Source of the DNA: a virus
Strand: one strand, 5' to 3'
Length of the DNA: 64,000 bases
Virus record (IMG/VR): IMGVR_UViG_3300046517_000355
Span: 1-64,000 of that record
A program made the position numbers and the translations under genes. Positions 15,605 through 23,208 of the stretch are shown in pieces. The first letter of the stretch is position 1. Every line of letters begins with the position of its first letter. The notes below the pieces were generated by a model. It ran no database searches and was not told the origin of the DNA. It worked only from the letters and a program-made list of their open reading frames with translations.

Positions 15605-17386
15605 TCATTCTCCTCCAAACCATCCGTTTTTAGTTGAACCGAGCAAGAGCAAGCTCTGATCATCATTTTGATCGAGATCATTGAGATCAGCAAGAAAGGC
15701 GCCATAGCATGACATCGACTGCGCGACAGCCGCGTCGATTCGCTTCGAGTCAACCGTAGTGCCTTTGACGATGCGCAATTTCTCGCCTTCGCTGTATTTC
15801 GCTTTACACGCCGCGAGGTGCTCGTAGAAGTCCTCTCTGCCTTTCGGGATCCAGATCAGCCCGTCTTTGTAGAGGTGATAAAGCATCGTATCTGCTCTCG
15901 TGCGCATCTCGCCTTGGTTGAATTCGATCACGTCGATGCCATAATCCATGAGGTTGAGCCTGATCTGATGAAGCTGGTACGGATCGAAATAGACAGGCGT
16001 GATGTACTTCTCCTGTTTTGCGTCGAAGTAGGAGCGCAAGAGGTTCGCATCATAAAGCTCTTTGACTTTCGTCTCGACAAGCTCATGAAGATCGGCGTCC
16101 TGTCCGTGCGGATCGTGTATCTCGATGTACGGCGTGCAATAAGACTCGCCTTGTTTATCAGAGCCTACGAGAGCGATGCTGTCGTGTCGCATCGCCGCGT
16201 CCACAGCAAGCGTGAAAGGACGTGCATCTTTCTCGTAGGCTTTGATCCAGTTCGACTCGACTTTCGCCGCATCGATCCACGCAGGCTCAAGCATCTCGCT
16301 CGAAGACGCTTGCCAGCGGTTCTGCATGAGTCTGATCGCTTCTGTCCTAGGCAGGTTACGTGACTCGCGCTTGTAGGCTTCATCAGTCTGCCATGGAAGT
16401 CGTCGATCATGATCCCAGAAGATGAACATCTCCTCCTCAGGTATCTCGACACATGCAGGCCGCTGATCTGTGATGATGTCGTCAAGCTCTGCGACGTAAT
16501 AAGCGGCGCTCGTGTTCGGCTCGCTTCCGTCTTGCAGTTCCTTTTCGTCAACACTTGTCCACGCCTTCAGGAACAGGCGGAGAAGGGTTTTCGACTCGTC
16601 AGTGTAGCCAGCGTAAGTCTCGATCCAGCGCATCGACACGCGACGTGTCTCGACAGGCATCAACTCAGCAAAGAGTCTTTCATCAGTCTCGCTCTTGAAA
16701 GCCCATATTTCTGTCCACAGCGTGAGGCAATACGAGTCACCTGCCTCGGTGCTCGGATTGTTCGGCAGTGCTTTGACTTGCGTGCCGTTCGGCAGGAATA
16801 TCTCAGGCTTTGAATTGACTGCCGTCTTCACGTCGCCTCCGAGAGCTTTCAGCATAGGCTTCATTGATCGATAGACACGATCTTGCGCCTGATCTTTCTT
16901 GTTGGCTATCGCGAGCACGACATTAGGAGGATCGACAAGCGCGGCGAAGTAAGCTCCGACACATGCGGCGATCTGCGTCTTGCCGCACTTCTTCGGCTGT
17001 GACCAGATGATCGTCGTGTACTTCGAGAGACGCCCATTGTAGCCTCCGGGTGGAAAGATGTGGCGCAGTATGCGCTTCTGAAATTCTTCGAGGACGATCT
17101 TCTTCGGCGGCTTTCGAGGATCGTCGAGCTTGAGCGTGACTTCGTTCACCGAGGTATAGTCGTAGCAGTTCTCCTCGATCCATTCGTCGATCGGTTGCAA
17201 GAGATCGAAGCGCACGTCGCCGTCAGGCACGATCTGCTCGACGTGAGACGTGTTGCGAGCGCGATCATGTGCATCGAGCTTCGCGCGAAGCTCTGAGGCT
17301 TCTTGATCGTAAAGACGAATAACCTCTCGCGTGGAGAGGTTCGTTGGGAAGAAGAAACGATTAACCTTGAGGTCAGGCAGTGTCAT
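15605..17386 (-). CDS. terL: Terminase large subunit
   Basis: A 593-aa packaging motor. The N-terminal ATPase has a Walker A at SQPKKCGKT (129-137) and a Walker B-like strand LTLWTE ending at E226. The C-terminal RNase H-like nuclease shows FTLAVDAAMR with D396, and YFDPYQ near residue 478 for a second metal ligand. It translocates DNA into the head through the portal and cuts it at the end of packaging. The start at 17386 overlaps the upstream stop (ATGA); the longer frame to 17494 would lie inside the upstream gene. Confidence 0.92.
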   Translation of the reverse strand: MTLPDLKVNRFFFPTNLSTREVIRLYDQEASELRAKLDAHDRARNTSHVEQIVPDGDVRFDLLQPIDEWIEENCYDYTSVNEVTLKLDDPRKPPKKIVLEEFQKRILRHIFPPGGYNGRLSKYTTIIWSQPKKCGKTQIAACVGAYFAALVDPPNVVLAIANKKDQAQDRVYRSMKPMLKALGGDVKTAVNSKPEIFLPNGTQVKALPNNPSTEAGDSYCLTLWTEIWAFKSETDERLFAELMPVETRRVSMRWIETYAGYTDESKTLLRLFLKAWTSVDEKELQDGSEPNTSAAYYVAELDDIITDQRPACVEIPEEEMFIFWDHDRRLPWQTDEAYKRESRNLPRTEAIRLMQNRWQASSSEMLEPAWIDAAKVESNWIKAYEKDARPFTLAVDAAMRHDSIALVGSDKQGESYCTPYIEIHDPHGQDADLHELVETKVKELYDANLLRSYFDAKQEKYITPVYFDPYQLHQIRLNLMDYGIDVIEFNQGEMRTRADTMLYHLYKDGLIWIPKGREDFYEHLAACKAKYSEGEKLRIVKGTTVDSKRIDAAVAQSMSCYGAFLADLNDLDQNDDQSLLLLGSTKNGWFGGE

Positions 17387-17631
17387 TTGCCACGATCTGT
17401 CTCGACTGCTGTGAGCACTTCTGGCGTACACGGCACATACGTCATCGTCGTGTTCCAATGTCCGTTGACGTATAGCGTGACGAATGCAAAGCACTGGCTC
17501 GTCCTAGGATCTTGGTAATAGATCGTGTTCTGCTCCATCCGTGCAGTCGTGACACACGCCATGAAGATCAGCGGCGCGAGAAGCGCGAGCGTTATGTAGA
17601 GACCGAGCCAGATGGTTTTTGTCGCTTTCAT
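17383..17631 (-). CDS. Small membrane or lipoprotein-like protein between TerS and TerL
   Basis: An 82-aa protein with an N-terminal hydrophobic segment (LGLYITLALLAPLIFMAC) that ends at a cysteine, reminiscent of but not matching a lipobox well. Two more cysteines follow. AAGGAGAACT precedes the ATG. Its stop overlaps the TerL start. A membrane or secreted protein between the terminase subunits is unusual; the role is unknown. Confidence 0.65.
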   Translation of the reverse strand: MKATKTIWLGLYITLALLAPLIFMACVTTARMEQNTIYYQDPRTSQCFAFVTLYVNGHWNTTMTYVPCTPEVLTAVETDRGK

Positions 17632-17639
17632 AGTTCTCC

Positions 17640-18314
17640 TTACATCGCATCATGCTCTGGCAGATCAGACGCACGAGGTGCCGGCGTCTCTGGCGATGTT
17701 GTGACGAGCGGCTTCGAGAGATCGAAGTCTGGACGTTTGCGATCTGTCTCCATTTGCTTGAATGCGAGATCGACTCTTTGCTTTGCTTCAAGGAGCTTCG
17801 TGCTGAAGCCAACAAGTGTCTCGAAGACACGAGCCATCTTCTCAGGATCCTGCTTATCGACATACTCTTTGCGGCTGATGTGGATGGCGATCTGTTCGGC
17901 GCTTGTGAGGCAGGTGTTTGTGGCGTTGGCGATGCGTTGGTTGACGGAACCGAGTTCGGCCAGCTCGATCTTCTGCAATTGCTCTGGCGTCGCTTTCGAG
18001 CGCCATGTGCTTACAGTGCTCTTGGCGAGACCGAGCAGGTCTGCGACTTCAGTGATCGACATGCCGCCATAGATCATGAGAGCAAAGGCTTGATTTTTCA
18101 GGTAGTTTCGCATTGACGGCGAGAGGTACGACTTCTTGCCGAGCACGGCGAATTCTACTTGGTTGACTTCATCGAAGTCGCCATCTTCGTTGATCTGGGA
18201 CATGATCTTCGTAAATGGCGGTATGATCGCTTGACGTGAGAGCGAGGCTCCGATGCGTCCTTTCTCGGATTCTGATCCGTGATCTGCGTCTGAGTTCCCG
18301 TTTGTCTTTGCCAT
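17640..18314 (-). CDS. terS: Probable terminase small subunit (HTH protein)
   Basis: A 224-aa protein. Residues 80-106 form a clear helix-turn-helix (GGMSITEVADLLGLAKSTVSTW) followed by basic residues. A long helical segment (residues 115-195) could form the oligomer core. A DNA-binding protein of this size two genes upstream of TerL is most simply the small terminase subunit that recognises the packaging site. A transcription regulator is the alternative. The ribosome site is weak, so an internal start is possible. Confidence 0.65.
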   Translation of the reverse strand: MAKTNGNSDADHGSESEKGRIGASLSRQAIIPPFTKIMSQINEDGDFDEVNQVEFAVLGKKSYLSPSMRNYLKNQAFALMIYGGMSITEVADLLGLAKSTVSTWRSKATPEQLQKIELAELGSVNQRIANATNTCLTSAEQIAIHISRKEYVDKQDPEKMARVFETLVGFSTKLLEAKQRVDLAFKQMETDRKRPDFDLSKPLVTTSPETPAPRASDLPEHDAM

Positions 18315-18361
18315 AATTTTTGAGATCGGCGCGCTGATTTAACGCGAATTGTTTTTCTCGT

Positions 18362-18391
18362 ATTCTGCAATTGAGGTGAGTGTGCTGTCAA
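18362..18391 (-). promoter_or_regulatory. Candidate promoter for terminase operon
   Basis: The minus strand has TTGACA (18391-18386), an 18-bp spacer and CAGAAT (18367-18362). The -10 box is a partial match. It lies 48 bp upstream of the terS start. Confidence 0.4.
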
Positions 18392-18422
18392 GAAAAGCAT
18401 TTACAGCCGAGGTAGAGAAGAA

Positions 18423-18482
18423 GACGGCTCACAAGATCAGTGCTCTGCCACGAACAACTTGATCGAGTTCACCTGAGCCGTC
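18423..18482. repeat. Long inverted repeat in non-coding region
   Basis: GACGGCTCA and TGAGCCGTC, 9 bp perfect, are separated by 42 nt. No T tract follows. The whole stretch 18315-18706 has no convincing long gene. It holds a weak minus promoter, this dyad, a plus-strand terminator and a 13-codon plus-strand ORF, so it may carry a small RNA or be the remains of a lost gene. Confidence 0.45.
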
Positions 18483-18567
18483 CTTTCGTTTGGTAGGTGT
18501 GCTCTTGATCTCTCTTAAGCGGTTGAGCCCCGCGATCTTGAGCGAGGTCAGTATAACAGACGCAGAA

Positions 18568-18617
18568 AATGGCGTCGAGTGATTACCAGTCGTCTCGGCG
18601 CCATTCGCTGTTTTTTT
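18568..18617 (+). terminator. Terminator-like hairpin, plus strand
   Basis: AATGGCGTCGA pairs with TCGGCGCCATT (11 bp, one G-U) around a 16-nt loop. A run of seven T begins five bases after the stem. No plus-strand gene ends nearby, which suggests a short non-coding transcript. Confidence 0.5.
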
Positions 18618-18635
18618 CAATAAGGAGGTTTAACA

Positions 18636-18677
18636 ATGTCCCCATCAACGTCCAAGCACAACCAAAGACGCATCTGA
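18636..18677 (+). CDS. 13-residue orphan ORF with strong ribosome site
   Basis: ATAAGGAGGTTTAACA precedes ATG and 13 codons (MSPSTSKHNQRRI). The ribosome site is as good as those of real genes in this phage, but the product is tiny and the downstream DNA belongs to a convergent gene. It may be a leader peptide or a truncated gene. Confidence 0.25.
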   Translation: MSPSTSKHNQRRI

Positions 18678-18706
18678 ATTCAAAATCAACCGCTTTGATC
18701 TTAGCG

Positions 18707-19072
18707 CTACGGAGCGACTCGTGTCAACACACTTTTATTTTCAACGAAGTCGATCTCGAATCCGTCTCCGTTATCGAATGCAGTATTGAAGACAAACGCT
18801 GGCGGATCGAAGGTGTGAATGCGAGCTTTCGCGCTGATGACGTAATACTTGCAACACGGCACGAGCACAGAGTAGTAGCCGAAGCTCGAAGTCACGGCGA
18901 ATGCGACTGGCAGTGCGAAGTCTGGATCATAGACAGTTATGATCGCACGAGAGATCGGCAGTCTGAGCCCTGTCGCTGTGAGTGTGTAGGCACGGCCTGA
19001 AACTACTGACTGAGCAGGCATGGTGATCGCGAGGATCGCGAGTAGTGAGATCAAGATGATCAGTTTCTTCAT
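18707..19072 (-). CDS. Secreted protein with carboxypeptidase regulatory-like beta domain
   Basis: A 121-aa protein. The signal peptide MKKLIILISLLAILAITMPA is followed by SVVSGRAYTLTATGLRLPIS, then TVYDPDFALPVAFAVTSSFG and YYSVLVPCCKYYVISAK. This is the small prealbumin-like domain (CarboxypepD_reg type) with a TSSFGYY core. I know that core as very common in secreted acidobacterial proteins, where the usual sequence has a G.R...V.L.D pattern before it. GGAGGGAACCACAC precedes the ATG at 19072. It was probably acquired from the host and may act on the cell surface; the role is unknown. Confidence 0.75.
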   Translation of the reverse strand: MKKLIILISLLAILAITMPAQSVVSGRAYTLTATGLRLPISRAIITVYDPDFALPVAFAVTSSFGYYSVLVPCCKYYVISAKARIHTFDPPAFVFNTAFDNGDGFEIDFVENKSVLTRVAP

Positions 19073-19125
19073 GTGTGGTTCCCTCCCTGGTTTGATCGCT
19101 CTGTGGGCGATTCGGCGAGAGCATA

Positions 19126-19188
19126 GCAAATTATTTTGCAAAAAGACACAAAAATGCGGAAAAAGTGTCGAAAAGGGCTGTTTTTCGA
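19126..19188. promoter_or_regulatory. Divergent intergenic region with two dyads
   Basis: Between the genes at 19072 (minus) and 19273 (plus) lie GCAAA-TTAT-TTTGC (19126-19139) and TCGAAAA, 7-nt loop, TTTTCGA (19168-19188). Both are perfect. They suit operators or leader hairpins for the minus-strand gene, whose -10/-35 boxes I cannot place with confidence. Confidence 0.4.
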
Positions 19189-19208
19189 TGTTTAGCCTAG
19201 GATAATGC

Positions 19209-19236
19209 TTGACACGTATTGCAAAGAGCGTAAAAT
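19209..19236 (+). promoter_or_regulatory. Phage promoter of the TGCA-spacer family, copy 3
   Basis: TTGACA, 16-bp spacer with ATTGCAA, TAAAAT. It begins the early plus-strand region. Confidence 0.9.
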
Positions 19237-19243
19237 AGAGCTT

Positions 19244-19258
19244 GTCAGCACGACTGAC
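19244..19258 (+). promoter_or_regulatory. Leader hairpin, CACGA loop
   Basis: GTCAG, loop CACGA, CTGAC, directly followed by TAAGGA, the ribosome site of the 19273 gene. Confidence 0.75.
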
Positions 19259-19272
19259 TAAGGACGAAGACA

Positions 19273-19509
19273 ATGGAAACAATCATCAAAACACACGCAA
19301 GATACAAGATAAACGAGATCAACTCGACATGCTTCACGCTTCATTACACGCTGATCAAGAATGGCAAGGCGTGGGGAACGTTCTACTACATTCGCAAGGG
19401 CGCCGACGCGATTGTCCGAAGTGAGTATGCAATTCATGAAGGGTGGTCGTCACGCGAGATCGTCGATGCGAAGATCGCAGAGAACGAAGCGAGACTCGCG
19501 AGCAAATAG
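19273..19509 (+). CDS. Small early protein, unknown
   Basis: A 78-aa protein with a beta-rich N-terminus (FTLHYTLIKNGKAWGTFYYI) and a helical charged C-terminus. It is the first gene after a family promoter and leader hairpin, so it is expected to be expressed early. A second family promoter follows only 27 bp after its stop, so it is a single-gene unit. No family is recognised. Confidence 0.65.
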   Translation: METIIKTHARYKINEINSTCFTLHYTLIKNGKAWGTFYYIRKGADAIVRSEYAIHEGWSSREIVDAKIAENEARLASK

Positions 19510-19535
19510 CGAGAGGGCGAAAGCCTTCTCTTGTG

Positions 19536-19563
19536 TTGACACGTTTTGCAAAGCGTGTATAAT
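19536..19563 (+). promoter_or_regulatory. Phage promoter of the TGCA-spacer family, copy 4 (best dyad)
   Basis: TTGACA, 16-bp spacer, TATAAT. The segment ACACGTTTTGCAAAGCGTGT (20 nt, from the -35 end to the first base of the -10) is palindromic except for one pair. This is the clearest version of the spacer dyad. Confidence 0.95.
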
Positions 19564-19570
19564 CATGACA

Positions 19571-19585
19571 GCACTCACGAAGTGC
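19571..19585 (+). promoter_or_regulatory. Leader hairpin, CACGA loop
   Basis: GCACT, loop CACGA, AGTGC, then CAAGGAG. Confidence 0.8.
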
Positions 19586-19599
19586 CAAGGAGAAAAACA

Positions 19600-20073
19600 A
19601 TGACAACGAAAATAGAAGCAAGACGATCAGCAAACCGCGGCGACCTTTTCATCAAGCCTGGCAAAGACAAGCTTGTCCGCCAATACAATAGCGACGTGAT
19701 CGACTACAACACAGGCTCATACTACTTCCCGACTGAGATCGAACTGGTCACGATCTTGAGGTCCGGCGATCTGACTCAGAAAGAACGAGACGAACTGAAA
19801 GTCATGTATGGCGACTTTGAACTGACGATGCACGAAGGCACGATGGGAGCACATCCTTCTGATCTCTCCTATGCGACTGTCGATGATCTGATCAACGCCC
19901 TTCGAGCGTTCTCACCTGACGGCACGAAGCCTGTTGAGATCAGCCTCGGGCAGTACAACAAAAAGTATCCTGTCGCATACATGAAGATCGATTCCCTTCA
20001 GTCGAACGGGCAAGACATCCGCATCGTCTGCTCGCTTCCGAACGACATGAGAACATCGACACGCAAAAGCTAA
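19600..20073 (+). CDS. Early protein, unknown
   Basis: A 157-aa protein starting MTTKIEARRSANRGDLFIK. The C-terminal part has a beta-hairpin-like VEISLGQYNKKYPVAYMKI pattern. The start is set by AAGGAGAAAAACA after the hairpin; the frame is open 18 codons earlier but would run through the promoter. It is first in a unit that continues with the 20129 gene. No family is recognised. Confidence 0.7.
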   Translation: MTTKIEARRSANRGDLFIKPGKDKLVRQYNSDVIDYNTGSYYFPTEIELVTILRSGDLTQKERDELKVMYGDFELTMHEGTMGAHPSDLSYATVDDLINALRAFSPDGTKPVEISLGQYNKKYPVAYMKIDSLQSNGQDIRIVCSLPNDMRTSTRKS

Positions 20074-20100
20074 TCAGCAATGTCTCCCACGACATTTACA

Positions 20101-20115
20101 ATCGCCACGAGCGAT
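20101..20115 (+). promoter_or_regulatory. Leader hairpin, CACGA loop, no promoter of its own
   Basis: ATCGC, loop CACGA, GCGAT, then CAAGGAG. No family promoter precedes it, so the hairpin tracks with the ribosome site of an internal gene and is probably read as RNA. Confidence 0.8.
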
Positions 20116-20128
20116 CAAGGAGAAGAAA

Positions 20129-20968
20129 ATGAAAACGATCAAAGTCGAAAACAAAAAGTATAAATCGAACGAAGTCATGAGCACGATCACTTTTGCAGTC
20201 GCGAAGCGCGAGTCTGACAATGCGTCGAATGTGTTCATCAAGAGCATCGAATCAACCGGGCGTTATGCTGGCCTCCAGCGTATGTTCGAACAGCCTGACG
20301 TGCTCGTGAAGCGTGTCGGGCAGATCGAGCGGCTAGGCGACGGCACCTTCGAGGCGAAGCTCGCAAGTCGATACAGCCCGAACGGGCCTCTGAGCTTCGT
20401 CAAAGAGACGCAGAAAGACGCTCTGATGGGGCTCGTGGCGTCGCTTGAATACTTCCAGAGTTATGCTGAGAAGCTTGTCGATCTCACGCTTCCTTATCTA
20501 CAGTCGAAGCGCTTCGAGCACATGTGGACTGATCTTCGTCGCCAGTTTGATCGCGTCGGCGAACGGTACCAGAAGATGTTCGCCGAGATGACGACAGGGA
20601 TGGATGCCGCGAATCCTGGAACAATCATTCATCAGCTTGAGTGGAGAGCAGACGAAATGCTTCATCTCGCTCACCTGCAAGGCTACGCACTGCGCATCAT
20701 CAAGCAACTCGAACGGCTGACGGTCGCAGACGGCGAGACTGTGATCGTCAAGACGGCTGATGCACGACATGCGATGACGATCTTCAGAGACAAGCTTGTC
20801 GAGATTCGCGAGGAGCTTACTGAGTCTCTCCTGCGTCGCAAGTCGTGGGGACAGACATCGAGTGGCACTGGTCAGCGTATGAGCGCCTGTGCTGATGCGG
20901 ATGCACAAGCTGACATGATCGATCTGCTCAAAGACGCGGTCCGATTGATCGATTCTGATCTCAAATAA
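20129..20968 (+). CDS. Helical early protein, unknown
   Basis: A 279-aa protein. The first 90 residues are mixed; the remainder is predicted almost fully helical with long charged segments (KRFEHMWTDLRRQFDRVGER, FRDKLVEIREELTESLLRR), probably a helical bundle or coiled coil. AAGGAGAAGAAA precedes the ATG after a CACGA hairpin. No motif for catalysis is seen. Confidence 0.7.
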   Translation: MKTIKVENKKYKSNEVMSTITFAVAKRESDNASNVFIKSIESTGRYAGLQRMFEQPDVLVKRVGQIERLGDGTFEAKLASRYSPNGPLSFVKETQKDALMGLVASLEYFQSYAEKLVDLTLPYLQSKRFEHMWTDLRRQFDRVGERYQKMFAEMTTGMDAANPGTIIHQLEWRADEMLHLAHLQGYALRIIKQLERLTVADGETVIVKTADARHAMTIFRDKLVEIREELTESLLRRKSWGQTSSGTGQRMSACADADAQADMIDLLKDAVRLIDSDLK

Positions 20969-20972
20969 AGCG

Positions 20973-21368
20973 ATGCGATACACAATGACCAACCCGTGCA
21001 ACCTTTGCCCTTTCAGAAACGACGACAAGCGTCTGACAGTGCATCCAGATCGTCTCCGCGAGTTCGCTCGCGGAGCTTTTGTTTGTCATCAGACTGCGGA
21101 GCTTTTCGAGAGTGACGACTATGAGGAGGAAAGCGGCTTTGTCGATGCAGGAGAATCGAGTCAACACTGTGCAGGCTCGTTGATCTTCCACGAGCATCTT
21201 GAGTGGCCGCATCAGATGATGCGAATCGCAGAGCGCCTAGGCATGTACGACAGGACGAAGCTCAACATGGATGCACCTGTCTTCAAGTGCTGGGAGGAGG
21301 TCTACATAGCAGACGACATGGCAGATCAAGTCGAGTCTCAGGGGTTCATGAAGAAGATCACCGACTGA
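20973..21368 (+). CDS. DUF6283-like cysteine/histidine protein
   Basis: A 131-aa protein. NPCNLCPFR at residues 7-15, CHQT near 38-41 and SQHCAGSL near 63-70 together form the C/H pattern of the DUF6283 family, common in actinobacterial and phage genomes and likely to bind metal. The function is unknown. The start is uncertain: an ATG four codons later (20985) is equally possible and neither has a good ribosome site. It converges with the minus-strand accessory operon, overlapping its last gene by 11 bp. Confidence 0.7.
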   Translation: MRYTMTNPCNLCPFRNDDKRLTVHPDRLREFARGAFVCHQTAELFESDDYEEESGFVDAGESSQHCAGSLIFHEHLEWPHQMMRIAERLGMYDRTKLNMDAPVFKCWEEVYIADDMADQVESQGFMKKITD

Positions 21369-21741
21369 AGCTTGATCGAGAGCCTGACTTGCTGAGCGCC
21401 TCGCTGGAAAGCGGGGCGTTTGGCGCTTCTATCTCGACAAGAAAGCTTCGACCGTCGCCTCCGAGCGCGAGTGCGCAGTCGTCGCAGAAGTTCTCTCTCA
21501 GAAACGGCTTTTGGAAAGCGGTGCGCAGGTGCTCTGGAAGCTCTGAGATCGCTGTGTGTGTCGCGAGCGCACTGCACTTGTCGCCGTCACGGAAAAGCCC
21601 TCCATCGCACTCCAGCTTCACGAGCGACGTGTTTATCCGCCCTGGCATCAGGCGAAACTCGATCACATTCTCTGGGATCGTGCTGGTCTCGATGTCTTTG
21701 CTCGCATTAAGCAGGTCCTTCAGTCGTTTCATCCACTTCAT
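21358..21741 (-). CDS. Last gene of minus-strand accessory operon, unknown
   Basis: A 127-aa protein. A CDDC pair near residue 87 and two other cysteines could bind metal; the start MKWMKRLKDLLN is helical. GAGGAGAGAAT precedes the ATG. It overlaps the upstream gene by 35 bp. No family is recognised. Confidence 0.6.
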   Translation of the reverse strand: MKWMKRLKDLLNASKDIETSTIPENVIEFRLMPGRINTSLVKLECDGGLFRDGDKCSALATHTAISELPEHLRTAFQKPFLRENFCDDCALALGGDGRSFLVEIEAPNAPLSSEALSKSGSRSSFSR

Positions 21742-22351
21742 ATTCTCTCCTCATTTTGCGGTATATGTTGCTCGCAAGCTGATCGTTTCTCGCATTATCG
21801 ACATATTTCGCGATGAAGTCATCGTCACCACTCTCGAAAGCCCTTCTCAGGGCGGCCGTCGCGTCGCAACCACGCAAGCAACTGACAGCGATCTCCGCTT
21901 GCTTCTGATCGACGATCCTCATGATCGAGACGACTGCGAGCGCACTGTCTTTGATCAGGTCCTCGATGATCGTGTCGCCGTCGATCTTGATCTGGTTCTC
22001 AGCACACGCGAGACGAAAGGCACTGATCAGCTTGTCGCGCGTCTCGGCTTCTTCATCATTGAGGTCCTCTTTGTTGTTAAAGATCACCTGCGAGACGTGC
22101 GCGACGACATCGCACTCGATGGTTCCATTGATGTCGCTCAGATCCTTCGTCGTCATCTCTTTGACTCGGATGCCCAATGTCGCCTGTGCGCCTGTGCTCA
22201 AGTCTTCGAGGTGCACAGTGAGCGGCTCCTGCGACACGAAGCTGGCTCTTATCAAGAGAAGCTGGTCGCGCCCGCTTGTCGTGAACATGATCGAGTCTTC
22301 GTCTCTCGTGCAGGTGCTCGCGAGATCGACATTTCCAGTGAACACTCTCAA
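21707..22351 (-). CDS. Accessory protein with TTG start, unknown
   Basis: A 214-aa protein if it begins at TTG 22351-22349, chosen because GGGAGGTTCCTATA lies directly before it and the TTG overlaps the upstream stop (TTGA). The first 110 residues are beta-rich (SGRDQLLLIRASF, PLTVHLEDLSTG); the rest is helical (IIEDLIKDSALAVVSIMRIV). The frame is open to 22441, but without a start signal. No family is recognised. Confidence 0.6.
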   Translation of the reverse strand: MRVFTGNVDLASTCTRDEDSIMFTTSGRDQLLLIRASFVSQEPLTVHLEDLSTGAQATLGIRVKEMTTKDLSDINGTIECDVVAHVSQVIFNNKEDLNDEEAETRDKLISAFRLACAENQIKIDGDTIIEDLIKDSALAVVSIMRIVDQKQAEIAVSCLRGCDATAALRRAFESGDDDFIAKYVDNARNDQLASNIYRKMRREYEVDETTEGPA

Positions 22352-22626
22352 TATAGGAACCTCCCAATGATAACGATGAAGCGTGTCGTCATGATGCCTC
22401 CGATCTGTGATACCGAATCGCTCCTGAGGTAAACAGCACAACGGGTTTGGTTGCCGTTTTCATAGAGGGCGCCAAACAACTCTTGTCCATGGAAGCTCGC
22501 CTTCGCCAGTGCTTCAGTGAGCGTCCTGTCCTTTACCTCGATGCCATAGCCGTGCGGCAAAAGCACGGCATCCTTCTCTATGATCCCAACGTCTGGAATC
22601 TCGATGACAATCGTCGCCTCATTCAT
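22348..22626 (-). CDS. Small accessory protein, unknown
   Basis: A 92-aa protein starting MNEATIVIEIPDVGIIEKDA, beta-rich at both ends. GTAGGAGCACT precedes the ATG at 22626. It overlaps both neighbours by 4 bp. No family is recognised. Confidence 0.6.
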   Translation of the reverse strand: MNEATIVIEIPDVGIIEKDAVLLPHGYGIEVKDRTLTEALAKASFHGQELFGALYENGNQTRCAVYLRSDSVSQIGGIMTTRFIVIIGRFLY

Positions 22627-22946
22627 AGTGCTCCTACAGGCAGAAAGCCTTTCATGATCAGAGTCTCCTTTGCGATCTGAAGCTCGCGAGCACAGACCTC
22701 GCAGAATGCAGAGCGCTCCTTGTCCATGATCTCCATCAGCCGCTTGACATTCTGAGTGTCGACCTCTGCCCATGAGCGCTGAGCGCAGAAGCTTAAGAAG
22801 CCGTCAGTCTCAGTCAGTTCGAGCAAAGCGACGTGCCAGCGGTGGTGATCTTTCTTGAATTTGTAAAAGAGGATCTTCTTGCAGAAGAATTTTTCATTCT
22901 CTGGCGTGATCAGGTCGAAGTCCTCAAGGCGTTTTTCGTTTCCCAT
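22623..22946 (-). CDS. Accessory protein with CxxC, unknown
   Basis: A 107-aa protein starting MGNEKRLEDFDLITPENE. It has one CEVC pair near residue 84 and isolated cysteines. Its start lies 23 bp inside the upstream gene without a clear ribosome site, so it may depend on coupled translation. No family is recognised. Confidence 0.5.
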   Translation of the reverse strand: MGNEKRLEDFDLITPENEKFFCKKILFYKFKKDHHRWHVALLELTETDGFLSFCAQRSWAEVDTQNVKRLMEIMDKERSAFCEVCARELQIAKETLIMKGFLPVGAL

Positions 22947-23208
22947 ATACGAAATAATAAAACTTTTTGCCCGCATACTGCGCGAACAATGACGCGAGAG
23001 TCTCCTCGAAGGTCCACGATCTCTCTCGTGTATAGACGACAAGCTCCTGCAGGAGCTTCACCTTCGATGGAAATACCTTTGTGCTGAGAAAGATCGTGAG
23101 TGCTTCTTCGAAGTGCGTGTGGATGTGATCGACCTCGAATTCATAGACGGCGTGCTCTTTGATCGCCCAGGCAGGAACGTCGATCTGTGGTCGTGCATTG
23201 AGTTTCAT
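22924..23208 (-). CDS. Accessory protein under a structured leader
   Basis: A 94-aa protein starting MKLNARPQIDVPAWAIKEHA, with a histidine-rich centre (DHIHTHFEE). The ATG at 23208 was chosen over GTG 23232 because GGAGAGG lies upstream of it. That ribosome site sits partly in the stem and loop of a strong hairpin (see 23209-23298), so translation may be controlled. The function is unknown. Confidence 0.55.
   Translation of the reverse strand: MKLNARPQIDVPAWAIKEHAVYEFEVDHIHTHFEEALTIFLSTKVFPSKVKLLQELVVYTRERSWTFEETLASLFAQYAGKKFYYFVYGKRKTP

Noticed and set aside
18429-18620. A 63-codon minus-strand frame with a TTG start in the non-coding region
   Set aside because: There is no ribosome site; the DNA before it is the complement of the plus-strand Shine-Dalgarno sequence, and the product resembles nothing.
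21203-22432. A 409-codon plus-strand open frame
   Set aside because: It lies opposite two minus-strand genes with good starts and overlaps, lacks a ribosome site, and its sequence is R/S/H-rich without fold-like pattern.
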